From contig JAEZRV010000007.1 of the NCBI GenBank assembly GCA_023444055.1, forward strand, positions 1-64,000: a DNA stretch of 64,000 nt, read 5' to 3'. The DNA is from Bacillota bacterium (GTDB lineage: Bacteria > Bacillota > Clostridia > Acetivibrionales > DSM-1351). The notes under the pieces are model-generated. The model had not been told where the DNA came from. It was given only the letters and a program-made list of their open reading frames with translations, and ran no database searches. The position numbers and the translations under genes are program-made. Shown in pieces: positions 33,855 through 44,200 of the stretch. The number at the start of each line of letters is the position of its first letter. Positions within the stretch are counted from its first letter, which is position 1.

Positions 33855-35465
33855 TTGAATTCTAAAAATAAAAAACTAACAGGTGCCGCCATAATTGTTA
33901 TGACATCTATGATTGTCAGCAGAATTACAGGTTATCTGAGAACTATATTAATTAATAATTTACTAACTGCATCACAATCAGATTCTTTATTGGCTGCATT
34001 TAAAACTACTGATCTGATGTACAATTTGCTTATAGGCGGTGCAATATCGGCTGCGCTTATACCAATATTATCAGGTTATTTGGCAAAAGATGAAGAAGAG
34101 GATGGCTGGAAAGCAGTCGGAACATTTATAAATGTTATATTTATCGCAATGATTTTTCTTTGTATATTGGGTGTTGTTTTTGCACCGCAAGTAGTATCAA
34201 TGACAGCAAAAGGTTATGAAGGACCAAAGAGAGAACTTACAATACAATTGACTAGAATTCTTTTTCCATCAGTTGCTGTTATGATGTTGGCAGGATTGAC
34301 AAATGGTGTACTGAATTCATATCAACGCTTTGCAGCTGCAGCTTTTGGTCCTTCAATTTATAATATGGGAGTTGCACTTAGTGTTTTTGTTTTAAGTAGG
34401 TTCGGAGTAAGATATGTTGCCTTTGGCGTACTTACAAGTGCTGTCATATATTTAATAATTCAAGTTTCATTTGCAATTCCAAATCTAAAGCATTATAGGC
34501 TCAAAATACATTGGCATCATGCTGGTTTTAGAAGATTATTTAAACTAGCAATTCCATCGCTAGGTGCATCTGCTATTGTTCAAGTTAACATTTTGATTAC
34601 TCAAAATTATATTTCACTTTTTAAGTTTGATGGGGGTGTTACGGCGTACGCTAATGCAAATGATTTATGGCAGCTACCTTACGGTGTATTCGCAATGGGA
34701 TTAGGAACTGCTTTGCTTCCGACGTTATCCGAAAAGCTTGCATTAAAAAAGGTTGATGAGTTTAAAGGTATATTGGATAATGCATTTAAAACAATTCTCT
34801 ATTTAATAATACCGTCAGCTATAGCTTTTACACTACTTGCTAATCCTTTAATTAGTGTAGTATATAAATGGTCTGCACAAATAGATAGTGAAAGAATAAC
34901 ACTAGCAGGCGTTATACTTGTGATGTTTATTGCAGCTATGATTGCACAATCAATGTTAGCAATACTCTCTAGGGCCTTTTATGCGAATAATGATACAAAA
35001 ACACCACTTTTTGTCGGTATATTATCAATGATCCTTAATCTGATATTCTGCACAGTATTTTATTATACAAACGATTTGACTCATTTAGGACCAGCAGGCA
35101 TGGCATTATCATATTCATTAATAAGCATAGTTTATATGATTATTATGATGAGGGTTCTTTCTAAGAAGATGGATAATATGAAGTGGAATAAACTCATTAA
35201 GTACTCAGGAAAGCTTTTTATATCAGCGGCTATAATGGGAGTTGTTCTTTACTTTATGAATAGAATTATTCCAATTGATTTTACACAGAAATTTACGATC
35301 CATTCTAAGCTATACGAAATTCTTGCTATAGGTTTAGAAATTGCAATTGGTGCTCTAGTCTATTTTGGAAGCACTATGCTTTTGAAAGTTAATGAAGCGG
35401 TGTCGTTTAAAAATAAGGTATTTGATAAAATGAATATAATACTAAGAAAGCTTAAAAGAACTTAA
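33855..35465 (+). CDS. murJ: Lipid II flippase MurJ
   Basis: A 536-residue integral membrane protein starting at TTG 33855; the preceding ATG at 33850 is followed at once by a stop. GGGGG precedes it. About 14 membrane helices of the MVF/MATE-like fold are seen, with the family motifs SRITGYLRTI, YNLLIGGAISAALIPIL and LPYGVFAMGLGTALLPTLSE. It translocates lipid II across the membrane for peptidoglycan synthesis. The protein ends in a basic cytosolic tail. Confidence 0.93.
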   Translation: MNSKNKKLTGAAIIVMTSMIVSRITGYLRTILINNLLTASQSDSLLAAFKTTDLMYNLLIGGAISAALIPILSGYLAKDEEEDGWKAVGTFINVIFIAMIFLCILGVVFAPQVVSMTAKGYEGPKRELTIQLTRILFPSVAVMMLAGLTNGVLNSYQRFAAAAFGPSIYNMGVALSVFVLSRFGVRYVAFGVLTSAVIYLIIQVSFAIPNLKHYRLKIHWHHAGFRRLFKLAIPSLGASAIVQVNILITQNYISLFKFDGGVTAYANANDLWQLPYGVFAMGLGTALLPTLSEKLALKKVDEFKGILDNAFKTILYLIIPSAIAFTLLANPLISVVYKWSAQIDSERITLAGVILVMFIAAMIAQSMLAILSRAFYANNDTKTPLFVGILSMILNLIFCTVFYYTNDLTHLGPAGMALSYSLISIVYMIIMMRVLSKKMDNMKWNKLIKYSGKLFISAAIMGVVLYFMNRIIPIDFTQKFTIHSKLYEILAIGLEIAIGALVYFGSTMLLKVNEAVSFKNKVFDKMNIILRKLKRT

Positions 35466-35487
35466 TTAAAAAATTTATTTTTAGTAG

Positions 35488-35536
35488 TTGACTACAAAAA
35501 GAAAAAGCTATATAATTTAAAAAGAACAAACGTTCG
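35488..35536 (+). promoter_or_regulatory. recA promoter and SOS (LexA) box
   Basis: TTGACT (35488-35493), 17-base spacer, TATAAT (35511-35516) is followed at 35523-35536 by AGAACAAACGTTCG, a 13/14 match to the Gram-positive SOS box CGAACNNNNGTTCG. The box covers the expected transcription start, so LexA would block initiation directly. Confidence 0.9.
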
Positions 35537-35558
35537 ATATTCGTGAGGAGGAAATGTC

Positions 35559-36608
35559 ATGTTAGAAAAGAAGAAAGCATTAGAAATGGCTCTAGGTCAG
35601 ATTGAAAAACAATTTGGAAAAGGTTCAGTTATGAAATTAGGAGAGAATGCACATATGAATGTTGAGTTTATCCCTACTGGTTCACTGAGCCTTGATATAG
35701 CACTCGGAATTGGTGGAGTGCCTAGAGGAAGAATTGTTGAGATTTATGGACCTGAATCCTCTGGTAAGACAACAGTTGCACTTCACATGATTGCAGAAGC
35801 TCAAAAAATGGGTGGAGAAGCAGCATTTATTGATGCTGAACATGCTCTTGATCCTAAGTATGCTAGAAATCTTGGGGTTGATATAGACAATTTGATAGTA
35901 TCTCAGCCTGACACAGGTGAACAGGCACTAGAAATTACAGAAGCTCTTGTTAGAAGTGGCGCTATAGACATTATTGTTGTTGACTCAGTTGCAGCGCTTG
36001 TCCCAAAGGCTGAAATAGACGGGGAGATGGGAGATTCTCATGTTGGATTACAAGCTAGGCTTATGTCTCAAGCACTACGTAAGCTTGCTGGTATAATAAG
36101 CAAATCTAGGACAACTGCTATATTTATCAACCAGCTCCGTGAAAAGGTTGGTATTATGTTTGGAAATCCTGAAGTTACACCAGGAGGTAGAGCTTTAAAG
36201 TTCTATTCATCTGTTCGTCTAGATGTGAGAAGAATAGAATCAATTAAACAGGGAAATGAAGTAGTAGGTAATAGGACTAGGGTTAAAGTTGTTAAGAACA
36301 AGATTGCGCCACCATTTAAAGAAGCAGAATTTGACATTGTTTATGGTGAGGGTATATCAAAAGTAGGCAGTATTCTTGATATGGCTGTAAATATGGATAT
36401 CGTAAATAAAAGCGGCGCTTGGTTTTCGTATAATGGCCAGCGTATTGGTCAAGGAAGAGAGAACTCAAAACAATTCTTAAAAGAAAATTCTTTGTTATGT
36501 GATGAGATTGAAAAGATGGTAAGAAGTAACTTCTCTTCTGTAGTCGAACAAGCTGAACAAACTGTTAATGAAGAAGATGCTATTGATGAAAATGATGATG
36601 CTGAGTAA
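35559..36608 (+). CDS. recA: Recombinase RecA
   Basis: A 349-residue protein with a GGAGG site. Walker [10 protein letters not shown] lies at 64-72, with [17 protein letters not shown], the Walker B region [12 protein letters not shown] and the DNA-binding loop region [14 protein letters not shown]. It forms ATP-dependent filaments on single-stranded DNA for recombination and SOS induction. It has an acidic C-terminal tail ([13 protein letters not shown]), no intein, and an upstream LexA box. Full length for the family. Confidence 0.98.
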   Translation: MLEKKKALEMALGQIEKQFGKGSVMKLGENAHMNVEFIPTGSLSLDIALGIGGVPRGRIVEIYGPESSGKTTVALHMIAEAQKMGGEAAFIDAEHALDPKYARNLGVDIDNLIVSQPDTGEQALEITEALVRSGAIDIIVVDSVAALVPKAEIDGEMGDSHVGLQARLMSQALRKLAGIISKSRTTAIFINQLREKVGIMFGNPEVTPGGRALKFYSSVRLDVRRIESIKQGNEVVGNRTRVKVVKNKIAPPFKEAEFDIVYGEGISKVGSILDMAVNMDIVNKSGAWFSYNGQRIGQGRENSKQFLKENSLLCDEIEKMVRSNFSSVVEQAEQTVNEEDAIDENDDAE

Positions 36609-37122
36609 ATCAATTAAACTTTTGTGTTTAGATGAATAATCATAAACATTTTCAATTCAAATGTTAAATTCAGATACTAAACTCCCACATATAGCATTTT
36701 AGGGCTCTGATTGCTCATATGTAAATCAAAAGCCTGCTATACTTTATCGATAAGTATTCCGCTAAATGGCTTTGATTGCTCATATGTTAAGTCAAAAGAT
36801 TTGCTTTTTAAATAATAGCAAGTAATGCTGACACTGTCAGAAAAGAGTCTATAAATGCTGTGGGAAAGTGAGTTATATATCTAAAATTGTCAGGTAATTG
36901 CATTGATAGTTAGATTTGTGGTAGACAGACTAATTTATGCAATTACTTTTTATATTTAATGTATGTGAAAATTTTATTAAATATGCGTATTAGTATGAAC
37001 GCCTATAGACTTTTTATGTGGGGAAGTTGATTTGATCCACCTATAGGTGTACCAAGATTCGGCTCAGCAATTAGACTGGGAAAGTTGAGTTGACTTGCGT
37101 TGTTTATTTATAGGAGGATATT
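36609..37122. other. recA-recX gap with short direct repeats
   Basis: No ORF is seen. TGATTGCTCATATG occurs twice, about 66 bases apart, each followed by a TCAAAAG. A small hairpin CTGAC-ACT-GTCAG is at ~36829-36841. GACTTTTTATGTGGGGAAGTTG (from ~37008) and GACTGGGAAAGTTGAGTTG (from ~37074) are two diverged copies of a motif also found at 6224 and 11343. A TAGGAGG site precedes recX. Confidence 0.5.
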
Positions 37123-37761
37123 GTGGTTATTACATCTATTGAAGTGAATAAAAACATTGCATCAATGGCTAAAGTGTATATTGATGATATGATTTCTTTT
37201 TGCTTACCTCAAAAACGTATTAAAGCTCTAGAACTTTTTGTAGGCAAAAACATTTCACAAGAGACTTTAGAATTTATATTATCTTATGAAGTTTATGATG
37301 CTGCAAAGTGTTCTGCTGTTAAATACCTTTCTCTAAAACTTAGAACATCAAATGAGATAAATCAAAAGCTTTCTGAACTTGGATACGAAGAAGAAATAAT
37401 CGATAAAGTTATAAAAAAATTAGTTGAGATAGACTACATAAATGACTACCAGTATGCTATTAAATACATAACCGAAAAAACTAAGCTTCAGCCAAAGTCA
37501 ATTAAAATGCTATCAATGGAATTAAGCTATAAAGGAATTTCAGATGATATTATAAACAAGGCATTGGAAAAAATTGATTTAGACGAAGATAACATTGCTT
37601 ACAAACTGTTAATAAAGAAATTTTCTAAACTTACTTCTTTTGATGAAAAAAACCTTCAAAAGATGAGGTCATTTCTAGCCAATCGGGGATTCAGCTATCG
37701 GCAAATATCAAGAGCAATAAGCGAATTTGTTCCTGATAATAATTTTGAAGATTTTGATTAA
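37123..37761 (+). CDS. recX: RecA regulator RecX
   Basis: A 212-residue protein from GTG 37123 after TAGGAGG. It is highly helical with three-helix RecX repeats; YLSLKLRTSNEINQKLSELGY and VDYINDYQYAIKYI-like segments, then FLANRGFSYRQISRAI, are diagnostic. RecX binds the RecA filament and limits its activity. It lies 514 bases after recA, so it may have its own promoter as well as readthrough. Confidence 0.85.
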   Translation: MVITSIEVNKNIASMAKVYIDDMISFCLPQKRIKALELFVGKNISQETLEFILSYEVYDAAKCSAVKYLSLKLRTSNEINQKLSELGYEEEIIDKVIKKLVEIDYINDYQYAIKYITEKTKLQPKSIKMLSMELSYKGISDDIINKALEKIDLDEDNIAYKLLIKKFSKLTSFDEKNLQKMRSFLANRGFSYRQISRAISEFVPDNNFEDFD

Positions 37762-38085
37762 TAATAATCTTAACTATTAAAACTTTTTAAAATAATTTTT
37801 CTAATTACATTGACAATTTCACAATATTATTAAATAATTTTTATTGTAGTTTTATTTTTTGTATAGTTTTTTTATGTATAGGACTGCTATTGCTTTCATT
37901 GTTGAAATAATGTGCGTATTTTATATACCTTTAACCACTAGATTCGCTTTTTATGGTTTAAACATAATTTGATGGCAGTGATTCAATTGATAACAGTGAT
38001 TCAGTTTGAAAAATTACATAAATGATTAATTATGCTATAATAAAAGTCATGCTTATTATATAAAATATTTTTAAGGAGAGTAATT
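37762..38085 (+). promoter_or_regulatory. recX-rimO intergenic region
   Basis: AT-rich, no ORF. A direct repeat CAGTGATTCA occurs at ~37975 and ~37994. A TATAAT box at 38036-38041 probably serves rimO, without a clear -35. A GGAGAG site precedes GTG 38086. Confidence 0.45.
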
Positions 38086-39426
38086 GTGAACAAAAAAATT
38101 GGCATTGTTTCCTTGGGATGCCCTAAAAATTTAGTAGATAGTGAAATAATGCTGGGTTTGCTATCAAATGCAGATTATGAAATTGTAAATAACAAAGAAA
38201 ATGCTCATATTTTGATAGTAAATACATGTGGATTTATTGAATCTGCAAAACAAGAGTCTATAAATACTATTTTAGAGATGGCTGAGGAAAAGAAAAGAAA
38301 ATGTGAAATACTAATAGTTACAGGGTGTATGGCCGAAAGGTACAAGGATAAAATACTTGATCAAATACCAGAGGTTGATGCAGTTCTTGGTACTGGGAAC
38401 TATAAAGAGATAGCAGATGTAATTAATTTGGCATATAAAGGTGAAAAAACTGTTTCTTATGGGAAACTTGAAGATATAGATTATCTTGATGAAAAGCGTT
38501 TAATTTCATCTGGTAAGCAATCTGTTTATTTGAAAATATCTGAAGGCTGCGATAATAGATGCACATATTGTATCATCCCATATTTAAGAGGTAAATACAG
38601 AAGTAGAAATATTGAGTCATTAATAAAAGAAGCTGAATTTTTAGCTAAAAACGGTGCTAAGGAGATTATATTAGTTGCCCAAGATACAACTAGATATGGA
38701 ATAGATTTATATGAGAAAAAAATGTTGCCTGAGCTGATACAAAAAATATCAAAAATCTCTGGCATTGAGTGGATTCGATTATTATACTGTTATCCGGAAG
38801 AGATTGATGATGACCTAATAAAAGAAATCGCATCAAATCCTAAAGTATGTAAATATTTGGATATTCCTATACAACATGCATCAGATAGAATTCTGAAGCT
38901 TATGGGGCGTAGAGGAAAAATTTCCCAAATACGGACAGCTTTAAATAAGCTTAGAGAGAGCGTTAATGATATAGTTATAAGAACAACTATGATAGTAGGG
39001 TTTCCAGATGAAACTGAAGAAGACTTTGAGCAATTAATTAGTTTCGTTGAAGAATTTAAATTTGATAGATTAGGTGTTTTTACGTACTCAAAAGAAGAAG
39101 GAACATCTGCTGCAAAAATGAAAAATCAAATTAGCAAAAGAATAAAACAACAACGTCAAAAAAAGGTACTTGAACTACAAAATGCAATTAGCAAAGATAT
39201 AAACATTAATAGAACAGGCAAAGTTTATAAAGCTATTGTTGACGGAATTGCTGATGATGGTATATTCTATTATGGACGTACATATGCAGAAGCACCAGAA
39301 ATTGATGGTTTAGTATATTTTACTAGTAGTGAGCCACTTACTCTAGGAAACTTTGTTGACATAAAGATATTAAACGCAGAAGAATATGATTTGATAGGAG
39401 AGGTCATAAATGAATTTACCAAATAA
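38086..39426 (+). CDS. rimO: Ribosomal protein S12 methylthiotransferase RimO
   Basis: A 446-residue radical-SAM enzyme from GTG 38086. The N-terminal UPF0004 domain has cysteines in VSLGCPKNLVDSE, VNTCGFI and TGCMAERY for an auxiliary cluster. The SAM cluster is Cys155-x3-Cys159-x2-Cys162 (EGCDNRCTYC). TRAM-like beta residues end the protein. The SLGCPKNLVDSE start and GRRGKISQ segment fit RimO rather than MiaB. It adds a methylthio group to an Asp of ribosomal protein S12. The last 17 bases overlap pgsA, so the two are translationally coupled. Confidence 0.92.
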   Translation: MNKKIGIVSLGCPKNLVDSEIMLGLLSNADYEIVNNKENAHILIVNTCGFIESAKQESINTILEMAEEKKRKCEILIVTGCMAERYKDKILDQIPEVDAVLGTGNYKEIADVINLAYKGEKTVSYGKLEDIDYLDEKRLISSGKQSVYLKISEGCDNRCTYCIIPYLRGKYRSRNIESLIKEAEFLAKNGAKEIILVAQDTTRYGIDLYEKKMLPELIQKISKISGIEWIRLLYCYPEEIDDDLIKEIASNPKVCKYLDIPIQHASDRILKLMGRRGKISQIRTALNKLRESVNDIVIRTTMIVGFPDETEEDFEQLISFVEEFKFDRLGVFTYSKEEGTSAAKMKNQISKRIKQQRQKKVLELQNAISKDININRTGKVYKAIVDGIADDGIFYYGRTYAEAPEIDGLVYFTSSEPLTLGNFVDIKILNAEEYDLIGEVINEFTK

Positions 39427-40030
39427 AATAACAGTATCTAGAATTATATTGGTGCCATTATTAATGATTTTTTTAATACCAATTCCTGATGCTACAGTAA
39501 ACTTTCCTTTATTGGGATATCTTAAGGATGAGATGTTAGCATTTAATAGATTTGTTAACGGGACTGGGACTTATATTGCTGCTGTTATTTTTATTTTAGC
39601 AGCAAGTACTGATGGGGTAGATGGATATATTGCACGAAAGCATAAGCTGGTAACTCCTTTAGGAAAATTTCTTGATCCAATAGCAGACAAGTTACTAATA
39701 ACAGCGGCATTGATAGCACTTGTACAAAGTGATATTATTACTGGTTGGGCTGCTATGATAATTATTTCTAGAGAGCTACTTGTTACAGGATTTCGTTCAA
39801 TCGCAGCAGCCGAAGGACAAGTTATTGCAGCTAATAAATCTGGGAAAATAAAGATGGTATTACAAACAGTAGCTGTATCAGTTTGCTTACTAAAAAATTG
39901 GCCATTTTTGCTTATAACTGATCTTCCTTTTGACACTTACCTGATGTTTATAGCTGTTGTAGTAACTATTTATTCTGGTATAGATTTCTTTGTAAAGAAC
40001 GGCAAAATATTAAAATCTGGTGACATGTAA
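39410..40030 (+). CDS. pgsA: CDP-diacylglycerol-glycerol-3-phosphate 3-phosphatidyltransferase
   Basis: A 206-residue integral membrane protein. The CDP-alcohol phosphotransferase signature is complete: DGVDGYIARKHKLVTPLG then KFLDPIADK. It begins NLPNKITVSRIILVPLLM, typical of PgsA, and has about five membrane helices. It makes phosphatidylglycerol phosphate. The rimO-pgsA order with overlap is common in Firmicutes. Confidence 0.95.
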   Translation: MNLPNKITVSRIILVPLLMIFLIPIPDATVNFPLLGYLKDEMLAFNRFVNGTGTYIAAVIFILAASTDGVDGYIARKHKLVTPLGKFLDPIADKLLITAALIALVQSDIITGWAAMIIISRELLVTGFRSIAAAEGQVIAANKSGKIKMVLQTVAVSVCLLKNWPFLLITDLPFDTYLMFIAVVVTIYSGIDFFVKNGKILKSGDM

Positions 40031-40440
40031 AAAATATCATATAGCGTTTTCATTTAGCCGTAATAATGAATTACGGCTTCTATTTTTATGCATAGTGGTT
40101 ATACTAATTTTCATATAAAATGTGGAATCACATTTTATATAGGCGCATTGCGGTGATGGAGCGAAGCTCGCCATTGCTTGGTTGCTCGAATACAAAAAAC
40201 TGCGAGCAGCTTTTTGTGTATTCGAAGAGAATGATGAATGCACGTGAAAACTTCGCATTGTTCAATACTATCGCTGCATATGCAGCAAATACGATATGTC
40301 CAATTTAAATTTAAAGAATTTATAACTAAATAAGATTTTATTTATTATGTCGCTATATTAGTTAGTATTAGGTATTCTATATAAATTTTATAACGTTTAA
40401 TATATAGAGTATCTGGCAAAAGTTAGGCAATAATATTAGA
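40031..40440. repeat. pgsA-fapR gap carrying a family-2 repeat
   Basis: From 40100 (ATACTAATTTTCATATAAAA) it shares TGTGGAATCACA and GCGAAGCTCGC with the copy at 9842. A hairpin CAAAAAACTGC/GCAGCTTTTTG (40195-40219) and the inverse of the 13417 unit (GAAGAGAATGATGAATGCAC, then GAAAACTTCGCAT) follow to about 40262. The short ORFs across it lack ribosome sites. Beyond 40262 only AT-rich DNA is seen. Confidence 0.6.
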
Positions 40441-40446
40441 AAACAG

Positions 40447-40507
40447 TTGCAATATAGTTAAAGTTAATATATAATCTTGTTATCAGCAATTAGTATCTGG
40501 TAATAAT
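40447..40507 (+). promoter_or_regulatory. fapR promoter with FapR operator
   Basis: TTGCAA (40447-40452), 17-base spacer, TATAAT (40470-40475). ATTAGTATCTGGTAATAAT at 40489-40507 matches the FapR consensus ATTAGTACCTGGTACTAAT at 17 of 19 positions. It lies just downstream of the expected start, so FapR would repress its own operon until malonyl-CoA releases it. Confidence 0.85.
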
Positions 40508-40539
40508 TATATACAATAGATAATAAGGAGTGTTTGTTT

Positions 40540-41118
40540 TTGAGTAGATCGTCATCACATAAACAACTAAGGCAGAAAACCCTCCTTGAAAAGATCAAAT
40601 ATGACCCGTTTTTAACAGATGAAGAATTAGCTGATTTTTTTAAGGTTAGTGTGCCAACAATTAGATTGGATAGACTTGAGTTAGGAATTCCCGAACTCAG
40701 AGAGAGAATTAAAAATGTTGCAGAAAGCAATCAAGAGAAGTTGAAGTCCATTGAAGGCAAAGAGCTAATAGGTGAACTCATAGATTTGCAGCTAGGGCAG
40801 AGTGCAATATCTTTAATGGAAACAAATGATCCAATGGCTTTTGAGAAAACACGTATTGTTAGAGGACATTATATTTACTCTTTAGCAGAAACTCTTGCAA
40901 TAGCTGTAATAGATGCACAGGTAGCACTTGTCGGTGTTGCAAATATAAAATACAAGATTCCAGTATACTCTGGTGCAAAAATTATCGCAAAGGCAGAAGT
41001 AAAGAAAACTAAGGGAAGTAGATTTATTGTCTGGGTAAAAATATATGAAAAAAATACAGAGGTATTCAGAGGGAAATTTATCCTAGTTACTATAGAAAAA
41101 GATAATGTAAAGGCATAA
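40540..41118 (+). CDS. fapR: Fatty-acid biosynthesis repressor FapR
   Basis: A 192-residue protein. TTG 40540 lies nine bases after AAGGAG, a better spacing than the TTG at 40534. The N-terminal helix-turn-helix ([20 protein letters not shown]) is followed by a hot-dog fold effector domain (~90-190; [20 protein letters not shown]). It represses fatty-acid and phospholipid genes, and malonyl-CoA releases it. It is first in its own operon with plsX and the fab genes. Confidence 0.93.
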   Translation: MSRSSSHKQLRQKTLLEKIKYDPFLTDEELADFFKVSVPTIRLDRLELGIPELRERIKNVAESNQEKLKSIEGKELIGELIDLQLGQSAISLMETNDPMAFEKTRIVRGHYIYSLAETLAIAVIDAQVALVGVANIKYKIPVYSGAKIIAKAEVKKTKGSRFIVWVKIYEKNTEVFRGKFILVTIEKDNVKA

Positions 41119-41154
41119 TAGAAAAACCTTAAAATAAATGGAGTGTGAACTAAA

Positions 41155-42183
41155 GTGATAAATATTATCGTTGATGCTATGGGTGGAGATAATGCACCAA
41201 AGGCTATTATAGATGGATGTATAGAAGCTGTAAATATGCAGGATGGCTTTAAAATAACTCTTGTTGGAAAAAGTGATGTTATACAAAAAATTTTAGATGG
41301 TAACAAGTTTGATAAAGATAGAATTGATGTTGTAAATGCAACTGAGGTTATTGAAGGTTGTGATACTCCTACAAAAGCTATTAAGAGTAAGAAAGATTCT
41401 TCAATGGTTGTTGGTTTTAGACTCCTTAAAGAAAAAAAGGGAGATGCATTTATATCGGCAGGTAATACTGGAGCACTAATGACTGGCGCATTGTTGTTAA
41501 TCGGTAGAATAAAAGGAATAGATAGACCTTCTCTGCCAGCTTTGGTGCCATCAAAGAAGAACATGGTTTTAATTATTGACGCAGGTATGAATACTGTTTG
41601 TAGGCCTATTAATTATTTGCAATTTGCAATTATGGGTTCTATATATATGAAGCTTATCTATAAGCTTGAAAGCCCTAAAATTGGCTTGTTAAATGTTGGG
41701 TCAGAGGATGCAAAAGGTAATGAAAATTTAAAAAATGCATTTGGGCTTCTATCTACAGGTCCTATTAACTTCATTGGTAATATGGAAGGAAACGACATTA
41801 CAACTGGTGATGTGGACGTTGCTGTATGTGATGGATATGTAGGTAATGTTTCTCTTAAGCTATTTGAAGGTGCTGGTTCTTTATTATTAAAAGAGATAAA
41901 AAATCTCTTTACTAAAAGTATAGTTACAAAGTTTTGTTATTTGCTAATGAAACCAGCATTTAAGGATTTTAAAAGCAAGTTTGATCCTGATGAGCTCGCA
42001 GGTGCTCCTGTACTAGGAGTAAAAGAACTTGTTATTAAGAGTCATGGTTCTTCAAAAGCAAAAACTATTAGAACTGCAATTTTAAAGAGAGCAATTCCAC
42101 TAGTTCAGTGTGGAGTTGTTGATGAAATCAAAAACCAATTTGAAAATATGGAGGTGAAGCCTTCTGATGATGAAACTAGCTAA
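41155..42183 (+). CDS. plsX: Phosphate acyltransferase PlsX
   Basis: A 342-residue cytosolic protein from GTG 41155 with GGAGTG upstream. IIVDAMGGDNAPKAIIDGC at the start, SAGNTGALMTGALL and NVGSEDAKGNE are family signatures. It makes acyl-phosphate from acyl-ACP for phospholipid synthesis. The gene overlaps fabH by 17 bases. Confidence 0.96.
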   Translation: MINIIVDAMGGDNAPKAIIDGCIEAVNMQDGFKITLVGKSDVIQKILDGNKFDKDRIDVVNATEVIEGCDTPTKAIKSKKDSSMVVGFRLLKEKKGDAFISAGNTGALMTGALLLIGRIKGIDRPSLPALVPSKKNMVLIIDAGMNTVCRPINYLQFAIMGSIYMKLIYKLESPKIGLLNVGSEDAKGNENLKNAFGLLSTGPINFIGNMEGNDITTGDVDVAVCDGYVGNVSLKLFEGAGSLLLKEIKNLFTKSIVTKFCYLLMKPAFKDFKSKFDPDELAGAPVLGVKELVIKSHGSSKAKTIRTAILKRAIPLVQCGVVDEIKNQFENMEVKPSDDETS

Positions 42184-43162
42184 AAGTATCGGTGTAATTG
42201 GAACTGGCAGTTATTTACCTGAAAAAGTGCTTACTAATTTCGATTTAGAAAAAATGGTTGACACATCGAATGACTGGATTTTAAAGAGAACTGGAATTTC
42301 TGAAAGAAGAATTTTAGATGATGATTTGCCATCAAATTCAATGGGCATCGAAGCGGCTAAGAGGGCTTTAGAAAACGCGAACTTACAAGCAGAAGATATT
42401 GATTTGATTATTTATGCAAGTATTACAGATGACTTTATGACCCCTTCTTCAGCATGCATTATTCAGGCAGCGATTGGTGCAAGTAAAGCTATAGCATTTG
42501 ATATTAGTGCTGCTTGTACAGGATTTATTTATGCTATGGTAGTTGCTCAACAGTTTATTGCAAGTGGAATGTACAAACATGCTTTAGTAATTGGTTGTGA
42601 AGCATTATCAAAGATAGTAGATTGGAAGGATAGAAACACCTGCATACTATTTGGAGATGGGGCTGGTGCTGTCATATTAAGTGAAGTTGATGAGGGGTAT
42701 GGAATGCTTAATTCTTTCCTAGGATCAGATGGTACTTCTGCAATGACTATTACTTCTCCAAACTTGTATGTTACAGATACTGAAAAAGAAAAAAGACAAA
42801 ATGGAAAGCAGAATTCACTATGGATGGATGGAACAGAAGTATTTAAATTTGCTGTTAAGACAATGTCTAATGCAACTATCCGTGTTTTAGAGGAACTAAA
42901 CATGACGGTAGATGATTTGCAGTATATTTTTCCTCATCAAGCAAATACAAGAATTATTGACGGTGCAATTAAGAAGCTTGGTGTCACAGACGATAAGTTG
43001 CATTATATAATTCAAAAGTATGGAAACATATCATCTGCATCAATACCAGTAGCATTAGATGAAGCCAATCGTGAAGGTAAGCTTAAAAAAGGTGACAACA
43101 TGGTTCTCGTCGGTTTTGGCGGTGGATTAACTTGGGGATCTATAGCACTTAAATGGTTTTAA
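42167..43162 (+). CDS. fabH: 3-oxoacyl-ACP synthase III
   Basis: A 331-residue thiolase-fold enzyme with GGAGGTG inside plsX. Catalytic Cys117 is in ISAACTGFIYAM, the His in FPHQANTRI and the Asn in KYGNISSASIP. It starts chain synthesis by condensing acetyl- or branched acyl-CoA with malonyl-ACP. The adjacent ATG at 42170 is an equally possible start. Confidence 0.96.
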   Translation: MMKLAKSIGVIGTGSYLPEKVLTNFDLEKMVDTSNDWILKRTGISERRILDDDLPSNSMGIEAAKRALENANLQAEDIDLIIYASITDDFMTPSSACIIQAAIGASKAIAFDISAACTGFIYAMVVAQQFIASGMYKHALVIGCEALSKIVDWKDRNTCILFGDGAGAVILSEVDEGYGMLNSFLGSDGTSAMTITSPNLYVTDTEKEKRQNGKQNSLWMDGTEVFKFAVKTMSNATIRVLEELNMTVDDLQYIFPHQANTRIIDGAIKKLGVTDDKLHYIIQKYGNISSASIPVALDEANREGKLKKGDNMVLVGFGGGLTWGSIALKWF

Positions 43163-43222
43163 CCACTTTTATGTTTAATTTATTATAAAGATATTAAAGA
43201 TTTTGTAAAGCGAGGGATTAGC

Positions 43223-44158
43223 ATGGGTAAGCTAGCTTTTATTTTTCCTGGTCAGGGAGCCCAGTATGTAGGTATGGGTAAGGAAATTGCTGATGAATAT
43301 AAATGTGCAAATGACATTTTTGAAGAGGCATCAAATGCTTTAGGCTTTGATATTAAAGAAATGATATTTAACAGCAATGATGAAACATTAAAAATAACTG
43401 AGAATACTCAGCCAACAATACTTACTACAAGTATTGCATGTATGCAGCCACTTCTTGAAAAGGGTATAAAGCCTGATTATGTAGCAGGTTTAAGCTTAGG
43501 TGAATATACTGCTCATGTTGCTGCAAATACTATGAGTTTTAGCGAAGCTGTTAAGCTTGTTAAAAAAAGAGGTAAATATATGCAAGAGGCGGTACCAGCT
43601 GATGTTGGTGCTATGTCAGTAATAATTGGACTTGATAACGACAGTGTTGTTGATTGTTGCAATGAAGCTTCAAAATTTGGCGTTGTGGAGCCAACTAATT
43701 TTAATTGTCCAGGTCAGATTGCAATTGCTGGTGAAAAAGCGGCAGTTGAGAGGGCTAGTGAATTGTGTAAGGAAAAGGGCGCAAAAAGAACTGTTCTTTT
43801 GCCTGTTAGCGCACCATTTCATTGCAGCATGTTAAAGCCAGCAGGGGAAAAATTAGCTGCAGAGTTTCAAAATGTAACTTTAAACGATATTAAAATTCCT
43901 GTAGTTACTAATGTTACTGCAGAGTGTATAACTGATAAAAATGTTGTTAAGGATTTGCTTGTAAATCAGGTTAGTAAATCAGTACTTTGGGAAAATTGTA
44001 TAAGAACTATGCTTAATGAAGGTGTTGATACTTTTATAGAGATTGGACCTGGCAAAGTTCTTTGCGGTTTTATAAAGAAGATAAATAAAGATGTAAAGGC
44101 TTTAAATATAGAGGATATGGAAAGTTTAAATAAAACATTAGAGGAATTATCTAAATAG
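43223..44158 (+). CDS. fabD: Malonyl-CoA:ACP transacylase
   Basis: A 311-residue protein. AFIFPGQGAQYVGMG at the start, nucleophile Ser91 in GLSLGEYTA and the catalytic His in VSAPFHCSML are present. It loads malonyl groups onto ACP. fabH normally precedes fabK or fabD in this operon type; here fabD follows fabH by 60 bases with no enoyl reductase between. Confidence 0.96.
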   Translation: MGKLAFIFPGQGAQYVGMGKEIADEYKCANDIFEEASNALGFDIKEMIFNSNDETLKITENTQPTILTTSIACMQPLLEKGIKPDYVAGLSLGEYTAHVAANTMSFSEAVKLVKKRGKYMQEAVPADVGAMSVIIGLDNDSVVDCCNEASKFGVVEPTNFNCPGQIAIAGEKAAVERASELCKEKGAKRTVLLPVSAPFHCSMLKPAGEKLAAEFQNVTLNDIKIPVVTNVTAECITDKNVVKDLLVNQVSKSVLWENCIRTMLNEGVDTFIEIGPGKVLCGFIKKINKDVKALNIEDMESLNKTLEELSK

Positions 44159-44200
44159 GATTGGTTGCTGTATCTACTTTTGTAGAAGTAAATTAATATT

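Noticed and set aside
40120..40308. 62-codon plus-strand ORF in the pgsA-fapR gap
   Set aside because: It lies inside an interspersed repeat, has no ribosome site and no protein-like pattern.
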